From Azorhizobium oxalatiphilum (GTDB lineage: Bacteria; Pseudomonadota; Alphaproteobacteria; Rhizobiales; Xanthobacteraceae), in NCBI RefSeq assembly GCF_014635325.1, contig NZ_BMCT01000006.1, positions 62,001-126,000 of the forward strand: 64,000 nucleotides of DNA. Direction: 5' to 3'. The notes below the pieces were generated by a model. It had not been told where the DNA came from. It made no database searches and saw nothing but the letters and a program-made list of their open reading frames with translations. Shown here piece after piece: positions 54,025-62,842 of this stretch (positions are counted from its first letter, which is position 1; every line of letters starts with the position of its first letter). The position numbers and the translations under genes are program-made.

Positions 54025-54831
54025 TCACAGCAGCCCCAGTGCCTTCGTGAGCGCGGCGGCGTCACACCGGGAGGTCTCATCACGGCGAAGCATGATGCGC
54101 AGGCGGTCGTCCTCTTCCAGCGCACTGGACGCGGGAGACGGGCCTGTACGATACTTTTTGGCTTCCGGGCCGCCGTCCACGATCGCACGGATCTTCTGGG
54201 CTCCGTCCGCCTCATAGGCGATCCTGCCAATCTGCATCGCGCGCCAGCCCCCCATGGGCTGCACCAGGATGCACCCGGCCGGCAGCGCGGTCTGGGCCAG
54301 CGCCGTGCGCAGCCAGCCGCTCCATGTCAGGCTGTCGATCATGGCCTCATCGAGCGCCTCGGGTTCGTCCAGGGCGAGGCGCGCGGAAATCTCGATGGTG
54401 ATCTCATTGGCCTGACGCCGGCCCGCCTCTGCCGCAGCCCCGCGCAGGCTCGCCTTCACCTGCGCGATGAAGGCAGGGGTAAAGCCGTCTTTCGACATGT
54501 CCCGCCGAAGTCTGGTGAACTCTGCCACCACCAGCGTCTTCGGGGCCTGCGCACCCGCCGGGACGACTGCCGTTGCCCGCGCCTCCGCCTGCTCCACCCG
54601 CGCCCTGAGCGCCGCATTCTCGGCCTGCAACGTCTCACTCTGTTCGCGGGTCGCGACGAGATCCTCGCGCGTGAGCGTGATGAGGCCGTTGACGTTCTGG
54701 TCCTTCACATGGCTGCCGGCGCCGAAGATCGCCAACAGCAGCACCGTCATGGCGAACAGCGAGAACACCAGATCCGTGGCGGGAGTGTAGTCATCGCCGT
54801 CATACTGCTCCATCCGGTCGCGCAGGCGCAT
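54025..54831 (-). CDS. MotB/ExbD-like single-pass membrane protein (ZorB-like)
   Basis: A 268-residue protein, last gene of the six-gene operon. One N-terminal membrane helix (about residues 18-40, ATDLVFSLFAMTVLLLAIFG) carries an Asp (D20) at the cytoplasmic edge, the position of the proton-carrying Asp in MotB/ExbD/ZorB. A coiled-coil (about 52-88, TREQSETLQAENAALRARVE) follows, then an alpha/beta domain (about 100-225) with the topology of OmpA/MotB periplasmic domains but without the peptidoglycan-binding signature (ITIEISARLALDEPEALD at the usual place). It starts 3 bases after the MotA-like gene. The pair should form a proton-driven stator-type channel. Confidence 0.75.
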   Translation of the reverse strand: MRLRDRMEQYDGDDYTPATDLVFSLFAMTVLLLAIFGAGSHVKDQNVNGLITLTREDLVATREQSETLQAENAALRARVEQAEARATAVVPAGAQAPKTLVVAEFTRLRRDMSKDGFTPAFIAQVKASLRGAAAEAGRRQANEITIEISARLALDEPEALDEAMIDSLTWSGWLRTALAQTALPAGCILVQPMGGWRAMQIGRIAYEADGAQKIRAIVDGGPEAKKYRTGPSPASSALEEDDRLRIMLRRDETSRCDAAALTKALGLL

Positions 54832-54834
54832 GGC

Positions 54835-56262
54835 TCACAACCCGACGGCGGCCGCGATCCGGGCGCCCCACCCGGTGGCGGCCAGGATCACCACCATCAG
54901 CGTCACACCGGAAAGCACCATGGTCACGAGAAAGGCGCGGGCCATGCTGCGCACCAGCACATACTGTCGCTCGGCCGTGGCTTGCATGCGCGCGGCAGCG
55001 GCGCTGTCATAGCCGGAGCGGAACTCCTGAACGAGATGCTGACGCAGATCCGTCAGGGTCTGGGCCAGCAGGGTCGCGGTCTGCTGCTGCGCATGCGCCA
55101 GTTCGGTTCCCAGCGTGGTGAAGGCCTGGGCGGATTGTGCCAGGCCGGCAAGGGCCGCATCCTGCCGCTGGAGTGCCGTATCGAGACGATCCGCCACCAG
55201 ATCGAGATGCTGCACCGGCGCCGCGAGGAAGCCCGCCACCCGCGCGGCCGTGTCCTGAATGCTCTGCGTGGCGCTCACCATGTCGGCCGAGGTCGTGCGG
55301 ATCTCGGTATTGTGCTCCTGCAGGCGCTGCTCCAGCGCCATCAGCCCCTCGCTCACCTGCATCTGGCGGCAGATGCCCTGATAGTCGGTGCCCAGGCTGT
55401 AGAGCGCCTCGATGATGCGGTTCTCCGACGTCCGCACGAGGCCACCGAGAATCTGGAACAGGATCGCCGCCGACAGCCCCGCGATGGAGGACGAGAAGGC
55501 CGCGCCGAGCGAGCTGACGATCTCCTGGATCGAGCCCCGGATCTGGGCATCGTTCAGCGCGCCGCCGGTCATGATGCCGGAGACGCCCTGCAGCGACATG
55601 ACGATGCCGGCGAAGGTGGCCAGGATGCCGAGGCGGATCGCCAGCGTCTGCTTGTCGCGGATGGCGTGCGAGCCGCCCAGCACCATGTCGGCGACGCGCT
55701 CGACCACGAAGCTGACCGGATCGAAGCGATGCTGGCTGGCATCGTGATAGATGATTTCCGTCAGCCGGTACGTGGCCGTGTTGTCCAGCGTACCCGCCGC
55801 CGTCTCCCGTCCGCCGGCGAACAGCACCTGGGGATCCGGCGTCCTGGTCAGTCGTCCCGAGGTCAGGGCGGGGGCGATCTTGACGGTGATCTGCCGATCA
55901 AGCTGGTTCAGCGCATCGCGTTCATGCCGCAGGCGCCCCACCGCCTCGGCGAGGTTCCACATCGCCAGCACATAGACCACCAGATAGATGGCCACCGCCG
56001 CCATGAGCTTGAGCGAATTGATGCGCCCGATCCATTCGCTGAAGCCGAACATGCCGGTCGCCAGCTCGATGCCGATGACGAGGGCGAGGACGGCCAGCAG
56101 CAGCGCGACGGCCGCGGCGATGGAAATCAGCGGGAACACACCCTTGAGCAGGCCCGTGACACCGGCCCGCAGCAGCTGGCGGCGGGCGGGCCAGGAGGGC
56201 GGGGCAAGCCGCGCCTCATAACGCGTACGCGGATCGTCGACGGGAAGCGTCACCTGAGACAT
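54835..56262 (-). CDS. MotA/TolQ/ExbB-type channel protein (ZorA-like)
   Basis: A 475-residue inner-membrane protein. Membrane helices lie at about residues 44-66 and 85-106, followed by the MotA/TolQ/ExbB channel pair at 208-230 (IRLGILATFAGIVMSLQGV) and 250-275 (SSLGAAFSSSIAGLSAAILF). These contain the Gly/Ala/Ser-rich pattern of proton-channel subunits. A long helical coiled-coil follows (about 300-435) and, unusually, a fifth membrane helix at the C-terminus (about 442-468). That last helix would place the coiled-coil as a loop anchored at both ends, unlike ZorA's free cytoplasmic tail. It starts 2 bases after the 783-residue gene's stop and is translationally linked with the MotB-like gene. 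Confidence 0.8.
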   Translation of the reverse strand: MSQVTLPVDDPRTRYEARLAPPSWPARRQLLRAGVTGLLKGVFPLISIAAAVALLLAVLALVIGIELATGMFGFSEWIGRINSLKLMAAVAIYLVVYVLAMWNLAEAVGRLRHERDALNQLDRQITVKIAPALTSGRLTRTPDPQVLFAGGRETAAGTLDNTATYRLTEIIYHDASQHRFDPVSFVVERVADMVLGGSHAIRDKQTLAIRLGILATFAGIVMSLQGVSGIMTGGALNDAQIRGSIQEIVSSLGAAFSSSIAGLSAAILFQILGGLVRTSENRIIEALYSLGTDYQGICRQMQVSEGLMALEQRLQEHNTEIRTTSADMVSATQSIQDTAARVAGFLAAPVQHLDLVADRLDTALQRQDAALAGLAQSAQAFTTLGTELAHAQQQTATLLAQTLTDLRQHLVQEFRSGYDSAAAARMQATAERQYVLVRSMARAFLVTMVLSGVTLMVVILAATGWGARIAAAVGL

Positions 56263-56264
56263 CG

Positions 56265-58616
56265 TCAGTTCCCGTCCTCGACCGGCGCATCACCGGACTG
56301 CGACGGCAACGCACCCGCCGGCATGTCGACATCGGGCATGTCCACCTTGTGGACGAGATCGGCAATGGAGATGTGCGTGGCCGTAATGTGACCCGCGCGC
56401 AAGCGCTCGAGATCCGCCAGAAGCGTGGCGTCCTTGTCGTACGCATTTCGGTCGTAGTCGGGACTGGCCAGAGCGATGTTCATCCGCTCTCGTACGATGG
56501 CGATCTGCTTCTCGATACTCGACAAGTCGGCGGTGCGCGCCGTGAGCCGATGATGGCGCTCCACCTCCATCAGCTCGACCATGTTCTGTGCGTCCAGCGC
56601 TGTCTGCCCTCTGAGGTCGTGCGTCACCCTCCGCGTCAGGGATGGCAACACGTGCACGGCGCTTAATTGCACGCTTAACCCATGGCGGGTGGCCATCTCC
56701 CCTTCGACGAAGGACGCCAGGTCCACATAAAGTTCACCCTCGGCGCCAGCCCGCCCATGATTGAGCAGGCGCAACGTGGGAGCCGGCCTCAGATCGAGCC
56801 GTTGCCGCGCCGCATTGATCGCGGTGCGCTTCACTAGCTCGGGATCGAGATTGGCCGCGCCCTTAAGGACGGCCAGCGTGTAATAGCGTGGGTCAATGCC
56901 ATCCACTTGGATTTCAAGCTTTACGGGAATGTTGTCAGCCGACGAGCGCATGCCCTCCGGCTCCACCTCGAATGTCACTTGCAGCGTGCCGAGCGCCAGC
57001 GCCTTGTCGACCAGCGGCCGGATCACCGACTGATCCCGCCGTACATCCACGGTGTGAGATGCCGGCCGCAGCCGCTCCGTGAGCGCCCTCTGGATGGCGA
57101 GCACGCATCGCTCCTGTACGAAAGCGGCGCTGCTCGCCCCACGCCCTGCGGTGCCACGAAGGTCGCTTTCCATGTCCCAACGGCTGAAGAAGTCGTTGGG
57201 ATCGATCCGCGTCATCGCCTCCTTCAGGGCATCCGTCGCGACATCGGTCACAAGGTTGGCGATGCGGTCTGAATAGCTCGCCGGACTTTGCCCCCGGCGA
57301 TCGGCGTGACGCACCAGATCAATCACATGGCGCAAGGTTTCGAAGCGGATGTCGAGGGTCATTCCGACACGCCCGGTGTGGACCCCTTCCTTCATGAGAT
57401 AATCGGCGGCCGGTATCTCGAGGCGATATCCCTGCAACCAGACATTCTCCGGAATGACCGGGCGCACGACGAAGGGGGAGATGGACTGGCCGCTGTCCTC
57501 CGCCCGCCCCAGCAGGGTATTGGTGACGCGCTCGGCCACGACCGTCTGTTCTGAGAGGTTCATGTCCTCGAAGTCGCGGCCCTGCATGGCCATGTTGAGG
57601 GCGAGGCGCGCCTCCCTCTCCAGCCATTGGGCGCGCGGGCCGAGCTTAAGGGAATCGAACAGACCCGCTCCATCAGGACGCAAGGTGAGCGTGGCCTCAA
57701 TACGGAAGTCGATGTCGCGGCCCGACCGGCCGGTCCATTTCAGGTCGCAATTGATCTGCTCGGTCTTCTCCGTATCCGGCGGGACCGGCGCGATCACCAC
57801 ATGGCGCGTGGCGAACCCGGTGCTGCGCAGATGGGTGGAGAGCAGCTCGGCAATCACATGCTCCACCTTCTGCTTGTTGAACCAGAGGTCGTACAGGGTG
57901 ACGCCACGGGGAAACTGGGTCCCCAGAATGGTCGCGATCTTGTCACGGCGCGCGCGCGGCTCGGCCGGCAGGCGCCGCTCGCTGGGCGCGCCGGAGGGTT
58001 CCAGCTGGATCTGGAATGTCACCGACGTCCTGCGGTGCGGCGCATCCGGCGTGCACATCACCTGCGTGCATTCGATCACCGGCTCATCATGGGGCACGTC
58101 GGGCAGGTCGAACAGAATGGCGGCATCGAGCCCGCACTGGTCGAAGATGGAGCGGGCGATGTTGCGCTGCCAGTCGTCGGGACGCCGCGAAATCTCGGCG
58201 AGAAGACCCTGCGGGCTCACGGTCTTCAGGGTGCGCACCTCATGGACCAACGCCTGTTCAACCACATGGGCGAGGCGCTGGCCGGGTGTATCGATCGGAT
58301 CGGCGAGACTGCGGACGATCTTATCGGCCTGCGCCGACCGCGCCGTCACGGACAGGCGATAGCGCACGTCCACCCGCTCGGTGGTGCTGAAGATGCGCAT
58401 GGTATTGAGCTGGTCGTAGATTTCCACCGTGAGGTCGGTCTTGAGCTCGTAGAGCTTCAGGGTCCGCAGCAGGTCCTTGAGCCCGCGCTTAGGCACCACT
58501 TCTCCGGTGCGCGCATCGATATGCACGAAGGAGGAGCCGGCGCGCGAGATTATCGCCTTGGCGGGCAGCAGGATCTCATCGATGGGATGGGAGAAGGCGA
58601 TCGGCTTCGACGTCAT
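56265..58616 (-). CDS. Large protein with apparent tandem SPFH/Band-7-like units
   Basis: A 783-residue protein starting MTSKPIAFSHPIDEILL behind GGGAGAG. No named family was recognised. It reads as about five units of the same shape: a strand pair such as VDVRYRLSVTA or DIDFRIEATLTLRP, then a helix like RLAHVVEQALVHEV, a segment around a Phe/Leu-Glu helix, and a strand such as GLDAAILFDLPD. This is the SPFH (stomatin/flotillin/HflK) pattern; approximate units are residues 60-170, 185-290, 290-405, 410-540 and 545-680. A charged helical tail (about 690-760, LMEVERHHRLTARTADLSSI) follows. No membrane helix is seen. If correct it could scaffold the adjacent MotAB-like channel. The SPFH reading is by eye and tentative. 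Confidence 0.6.
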   Translation of the reverse strand: MTSKPIAFSHPIDEILLPAKAIISRAGSSFVHIDARTGEVVPKRGLKDLLRTLKLYELKTDLTVEIYDQLNTMRIFSTTERVDVRYRLSVTARSAQADKIVRSLADPIDTPGQRLAHVVEQALVHEVRTLKTVSPQGLLAEISRRPDDWQRNIARSIFDQCGLDAAILFDLPDVPHDEPVIECTQVMCTPDAPHRRTSVTFQIQLEPSGAPSERRLPAEPRARRDKIATILGTQFPRGVTLYDLWFNKQKVEHVIAELLSTHLRSTGFATRHVVIAPVPPDTEKTEQINCDLKWTGRSGRDIDFRIEATLTLRPDGAGLFDSLKLGPRAQWLEREARLALNMAMQGRDFEDMNLSEQTVVAERVTNTLLGRAEDSGQSISPFVVRPVIPENVWLQGYRLEIPAADYLMKEGVHTGRVGMTLDIRFETLRHVIDLVRHADRRGQSPASYSDRIANLVTDVATDALKEAMTRIDPNDFFSRWDMESDLRGTAGRGASSAAFVQERCVLAIQRALTERLRPASHTVDVRRDQSVIRPLVDKALALGTLQVTFEVEPEGMRSSADNIPVKLEIQVDGIDPRYYTLAVLKGAANLDPELVKRTAINAARQRLDLRPAPTLRLLNHGRAGAEGELYVDLASFVEGEMATRHGLSVQLSAVHVLPSLTRRVTHDLRGQTALDAQNMVELMEVERHHRLTARTADLSSIEKQIAIVRERMNIALASPDYDRNAYDKDATLLADLERLRAGHITATHISIADLVHKVDMPDVDMPAGALPSQSGDAPVEDGN

Positions 58617-58635
58617 GGCAATGTCTCTCCCGCGG

Positions 58636-61617
58636 CTAGCGAGCCCGCGCCGGCACGGGCGCCGGGAGCGGTGCGAAATGCTGCGCCAGCCGCTGGATCC
58701 GGCGGACGCGCTGTTGGTGATGGGCATGCGTCTTCGTCATGCCAAAGCGCTCGAAACGCTGGTTCAACTGTTCGGCCGCGAAGGCCAGCGCCACGCTGGC
58801 GCGATGGAGCGCCTGCCGGCGCTCCTGGGCGAGCCCGGCCACAGCACGCTCCAGGCACGCGGTGTAGGCGCGGTCCTCCGGGCTATCCTTGGCAAGCGGC
58901 GCGGGGGACCACATGCCGAAGCGCCAGAACAGGAAGACCGCAATGGGATAGAGGTCCATCAACGCCAGCAGGTCGTGCCGGGTCTGACCGGGGAGCTTGT
59001 CGCGGGCTTCGAGGACATGCTTGTGCACCGTCCCCGCGTTGAAGGCCGGGAGGTCAAGCGCTCTGGCGATGTCACGCCAGAACTGATCGCGGAGCGACGC
59101 AGAATCGAGGTTGAAGGCGCGCTGCTTGGCCTCGGCCACATGGATGTCCTGGACGATGACGTGGAAGACATCGTCGAGCCGATCCTGCACATGGACGGCC
59201 AGTTGCAGGGCCGGCCGTTGCCCGCCGGCCTTCTCGACCTCCGCGAGGCTCTTCAGCCAGTCGCGGGGCGTGCGGGCGAACAGCCGTCGGATCAGGTCCG
59301 GCGACGGCGACGGCGCAAGCTCGGCAAGGAACAGCCGGGCCAGCAGCGGGCGCTTCGGGCGCGGATCATCGAGATCCCGGATCTCCCAGAGGATCTCAGA
59401 CTGCGTGATGAAATCGTCGAGGTAGATGGCAAGGCCGCGTGCGGCCCTTGGTGCATCGGCCTCCGGAACAGCAGACCAGACGGCATCGAGCCAGGCCCCC
59501 ACCACCTCCGGCTGATCCGGCTTGTTGCTGGTAGCCGCCTTCATGACCTCAAGAATGAGGTCGCGCAACTCTCTCAGTGCAGCGTTGAACCCATCGCGAC
59601 CTGCGTCGCGAAACGGGGCAAGGACGATACGGCCGAACGTCACCGGCTCCGGCTGCGGCCCATACAGGCTGAAAAATCCGAGGATCCGCCAGGCGGTCTC
59701 GAACTGCATGCGCTGTTCGAGCCATTCGAGGAGCTTCGTGAAGACCCCGTGTTCCGCCGGAAGGTGGTGCATCGCCTGTGCAATAAGATGCTGCACGTGG
59801 CGAGCCGCTCCGGTGCGGAAATGATCGTCCAGTTCGCGTGGCTGACGACGCTCTGCCGTCGGGTTCTCTTCGTTCTCTGCCATGACGTGGCGCATGACAT
59901 CGCCAACCATCACATGCTGGTCATCGTCGGCGAAGCCGAGCCGGACCCGCTCCTCCGCCACCACCTCGACCGGGACAATGGGCTCGTGCGCGTCGGCCTT
60001 GAGCCCGACAAGTACCGAAGCCAGATCCTCCGCGGACAGGATGCGGTGCCGATGGAGGCCGCACAGCAGCTCGACCAGCCTGGGGCGTACGTCCTGACGG
60101 CTCTCGTGCAGCGGAAACCGCTGGATCGCGCGCTCCAGAGCTTTGCGGCCGAGCAGCCTGTCGGCTAAGGCGGCGAGCGCGACGCGCCCCTTGCCGACCT
60201 CAATCCCGACGTCCACCAAGCCGAGCCTTGCGCGCAGGATATTTTCGGCATCCCTGCGCAGCCCGAGGGCTTCCAGCAAGCCCGGCGCCCCGTCATCGAG
60301 ACGCTCCGACCAACTCGGGCGCAGGGGACGGTCGCCATAACGACGAACCGCATCCTCGCACTGGCGCTCATAACGTGCCCGCATCACCGGCGACATCAGC
60401 TCATCGGGAATGTCTTCGTCGGGCAGGCAGAAGTGGACCAGGCGCAGGGCCTCGTCGTGGTGAAGCTTATCCGTGAAGGCGAACAGGATCAGCAACGTCT
60501 GCCCGATCAGCCCGAGGGAGGCCGAGCGGTAGCTATCCGTCATGATCTCGTCGATGCGCGTCAGCTCCCCATGGGTGGGCACGGTAGGTGAGCTTGCGTT
60601 TTCAATGGCGCGCCGGATCTCCGCATTCCACTGAGTGGCAGAAGCGGCTCCGTCCTCCGCGGCGGCACCCACCCGCTCGAGCTCGAGATAGAGCGTCCGC
60701 TCGTGCGACAACTCCGCGCGCGTGAGCAGGAGCTCAGCTGCATTGAGGGCCTGCCCAAGGTCGTCCCGCAGCGTCTCCGCGTCGAGTCCGTTCGTGCGCG
60801 CGAAGGCTTCGAGCCAGAATGCCGTCCACGGCAGGCGAACGGCGCCCGGATATTCGGGCAGGACCGAGAGCGTCTGATGCAAGGGCAGGCTCACCACCAG
60901 AATGTAGCGGGCATCGCACCGCTTCAGGACATCCTGCAAGGGATTCGCCGCCGCTGCCTGAAGCTGCCGATTGAGATCGGAAGCGGCGCTTTCCGTCTCA
61001 ATTTTATCGATGAACACGTGTGGACCGCCGGACGGATATGCCGCCAGCGCGCGGTCGACGGCTTGCGCGATATCACCGACGGTGACGCCTTCGATCACAT
61101 CGCGCTGCCAGACGGTGCCGGGCGTGTAATCCGCAAGACCGCCGATCCTTTTGCGGGCGGGTGCCCGCGTAACCATGACGTGGCAACGGTCCGGCCGATG
61201 CGCGAAGTACGTGGCGAAGTGTTCGGCCACGTGCCGCAGCATCTCCGCGGCGGACCATGGATGGAGCAAGTCCGGCCGATCGGATGGCCTCTGGACACGG
61301 AATTCCAGGCGTGCCGGATCGAGATGCGGGATGTCCTCTCCGCGGGAGAAGCCGAACCGCGCGCTCGCTCCCCCTGCATTCTTCCCGCCGTCCGAAGCAG
61401 CGACACCGGTGTCGGCTGCCTTGGGTGATGACGTCTCGCTCGACGTCTGCCCGCCCGCGCTTCCGCCGCTTTTGTCCTCTGCCGCAGGCTCCTGCGATCC
61501 AAGGGGCTGCGGACCGGTAGCGGGAGGCGCTACTGCGCCACCCACCTCCGGCGCACCGTCCCCACGGTGGTCATCTGGCGGCGGGGCGCCAGCCTGTCCA
61601 TGATCGTTCTCAGGCAT
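58636..61617 (-). CDS. 993-residue protein with degenerate P-loop-like region (unknown)
   Basis: A large protein of unknown function. Residues 1-90 are a Gly/Ala/Pro/Ser-rich disordered tail. Residues about 118-260 look like a P-loop NTPase core that has lost its Walker A: a strand CHVMVTRAPARKRIGG at 145-160 where GxxxxGK would be expected, a Walker-B-like HVFIDKIE at 200-207, and a sensor-like strand ARYILVVSLPLH near 236-247. The remaining ~700 residues are helical and resemble the solenoid part of a STAND/AAA-associated protein, without clear repeats. ATG 61617 overlaps the protease gene by 8 bases (ATGCCTGA); the longer open frame to 61740 overlaps more and is unlikely. Likely an adaptor or sensor. 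Confidence 0.6.
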   Translation of the reverse strand: MPENDHGQAGAPPPDDHRGDGAPEVGGAVAPPATGPQPLGSQEPAAEDKSGGSAGGQTSSETSSPKAADTGVAASDGGKNAGGASARFGFSRGEDIPHLDPARLEFRVQRPSDRPDLLHPWSAAEMLRHVAEHFATYFAHRPDRCHVMVTRAPARKRIGGLADYTPGTVWQRDVIEGVTVGDIAQAVDRALAAYPSGGPHVFIDKIETESAASDLNRQLQAAAANPLQDVLKRCDARYILVVSLPLHQTLSVLPEYPGAVRLPWTAFWLEAFARTNGLDAETLRDDLGQALNAAELLLTRAELSHERTLYLELERVGAAAEDGAASATQWNAEIRRAIENASSPTVPTHGELTRIDEIMTDSYRSASLGLIGQTLLILFAFTDKLHHDEALRLVHFCLPDEDIPDELMSPVMRARYERQCEDAVRRYGDRPLRPSWSERLDDGAPGLLEALGLRRDAENILRARLGLVDVGIEVGKGRVALAALADRLLGRKALERAIQRFPLHESRQDVRPRLVELLCGLHRHRILSAEDLASVLVGLKADAHEPIVPVEVVAEERVRLGFADDDQHVMVGDVMRHVMAENEENPTAERRQPRELDDHFRTGAARHVQHLIAQAMHHLPAEHGVFTKLLEWLEQRMQFETAWRILGFFSLYGPQPEPVTFGRIVLAPFRDAGRDGFNAALRELRDLILEVMKAATSNKPDQPEVVGAWLDAVWSAVPEADAPRAARGLAIYLDDFITQSEILWEIRDLDDPRPKRPLLARLFLAELAPSPSPDLIRRLFARTPRDWLKSLAEVEKAGGQRPALQLAVHVQDRLDDVFHVIVQDIHVAEAKQRAFNLDSASLRDQFWRDIARALDLPAFNAGTVHKHVLEARDKLPGQTRHDLLALMDLYPIAVFLFWRFGMWSPAPLAKDSPEDRAYTACLERAVAGLAQERRQALHRASVALAFAAEQLNQRFERFGMTKTHAHHQQRVRRIQRLAQHFAPLPAPVPARAR

Positions 61618-62842
61618 CGAAGGCCGCTCGCAGGATGGGAACGCCGTTGCGTGCATCGGGGGCGGAGATGGGCTTGCCTTGGTTGGAGATTCGGAACAGC
61701 CCGGGGCCACTGTCGGTTTCCAGCCACTCCAGCACACCATTCGGCGTTTGGTTGGGCCGGCTCACGGTCCCGAAGAAGCGCATGTCCGGTGGCGCCCCGA
61801 GCAGTGCCAGAGGCTGTGCCGCCTCGTCCCCCGCCTGAAGGCTGATCTGGGTGCAGAGCCGCTCCATCTCCTGCACGGTCGGCAGGCGCAGCGACCTACC
61901 GGTCCGCTTGCATAGGGTGTCTAGCGCGGTGAGGGTGTCTTCTGCCGTGAGCGGACTGTAAGGGCATTGGAGCCCCCCTCCCGCCCGACTCCAGTCCTGA
62001 CCGCGCGCGAGAGAGACACTGGCGGTCGTCACCGGAAGGACGGCCACATAGGCAGGTGCGTGGCTTTTATCCGCCTGGAACCAGAACGGCCCCCATCCGT
62101 CCACCTCTGCCTCACCCCTGCCCCCCCAGCGCTGGGCATCCCGCCGCCGGGCGGCAGCACCCTCGGGATCCCCGGATTTGAGATCCAGGGAGTTCGGCAC
62201 GGTGTCGAGATGCCCGGCGGCGAACGCCAGCAGGGCATGGACCGCAATCAGCTTCCCCCAATCCACCTGGTCGCCGCCCAGACGGGAGAGGCCGATCAGG
62301 ATCGGGGCGCCATGCGCGTCCTCGGCGAAGACCGGGCCGCCGCTATAGCCTTCCGGCGCGCTGCCCTCGACACGGATCCTCTTCAGCAGGCCTTCATCGT
62401 ATCCGCCATGCTCGAAATACGCGTTGGACAATTGGGCGCCGAACCGGCGCGCGGGCGGGTGCGAAAATCCCAGTGCCACCACCTTGCATTCGGCCGTAGG
62501 CGTCGGCGCGAGGTTCATCCTCTCCCAGCAGTCCGCACGTGCCTCCAGCTTGAGCAAGGCGATATCCGCCTCCGGATCGGAGGCGACGAACTGCGCCGCA
62601 ATGGTCTGCCCGTTGCGCAGGCCAACCGTCAGCTTGCCGGCGATTGGCCTGCGCTCGTGCTCCGGCCGGTTCTGTTTCTTCGCCTTCTGAAGCACGTGTT
62701 CGCAGGTCAATACATGCCATCTGCCGACCAGCAGCCCGGCGCCGTAACTAATCGGCTGATCAAGATCTCCGGCAGTCACGGACACCAGATTGTCCGGCCA
62801 TTCCCCGGCCAAGACGCGGCTGAGGAAGCCCTCACTCGCCAT
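61610..62842 (-). CDS. Trypsin-like protease fused to FGE-sulfatase-like domain
   Basis: A 410-residue protein without a signal peptide, so probably cytoplasmic. The N-terminal trypsin-like domain (about residues 15-215) has a full triad: His49 in WHVLTCEHVL, Asp93 in SDPEADIALLKLE, and Ser167 in EGYSGGPVF. The C-terminal domain (about 245-410) follows the formylglycine-generating-enzyme/sulfatase-modifying (C-type-lectin-like) pattern: GWGPFWFQAD, then LCKRTGRSLRLPTVQEMERL, NGVLEWLETDSGP, and VPILRAAFDA at the end, where RGGS-x-R is usual. Catalytic Cys residues of true FGE are not evident, so it is probably a binding module. The ATG overlaps the upstream stop (TGATG). Confidence 0.82.
   Translation of the reverse strand: MASEGFLSRVLAGEWPDNLVSVTAGDLDQPISYGAGLLVGRWHVLTCEHVLQKAKKQNRPEHERRPIAGKLTVGLRNGQTIAAQFVASDPEADIALLKLEARADCWERMNLAPTPTAECKVVALGFSHPPARRFGAQLSNAYFEHGGYDEGLLKRIRVEGSAPEGYSGGPVFAEDAHGAPILIGLSRLGGDQVDWGKLIAVHALLAFAAGHLDTVPNSLDLKSGDPEGAAARRRDAQRWGGRGEAEVDGWGPFWFQADKSHAPAYVAVLPVTTASVSLARGQDWSRAGGGLQCPYSPLTAEDTLTALDTLCKRTGRSLRLPTVQEMERLCTQISLQAGDEAAQPLALLGAPPDMRFFGTVSRPNQTPNGVLEWLETDSGPGLFRISNQGKPISAPDARNGVPILRAAFDA

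Noticed and set aside
53154-54230. 358-codon minus-strand frame across the gap before the six-gene operon
   Set aside because: Arg/Ser/Pro-rich composition, overlaps both neighbours, no ribosome-binding site or motif.
54025-56262. Flagellar stator motA/motB or a Tol-Pal/ExbBD transport pair
   Set aside because: No flagellar, tol or tonB genes nearby, the OmpA-like domain lacks the peptidoglycan-binding signature, and the pair is embedded with a protease and unknown genes.
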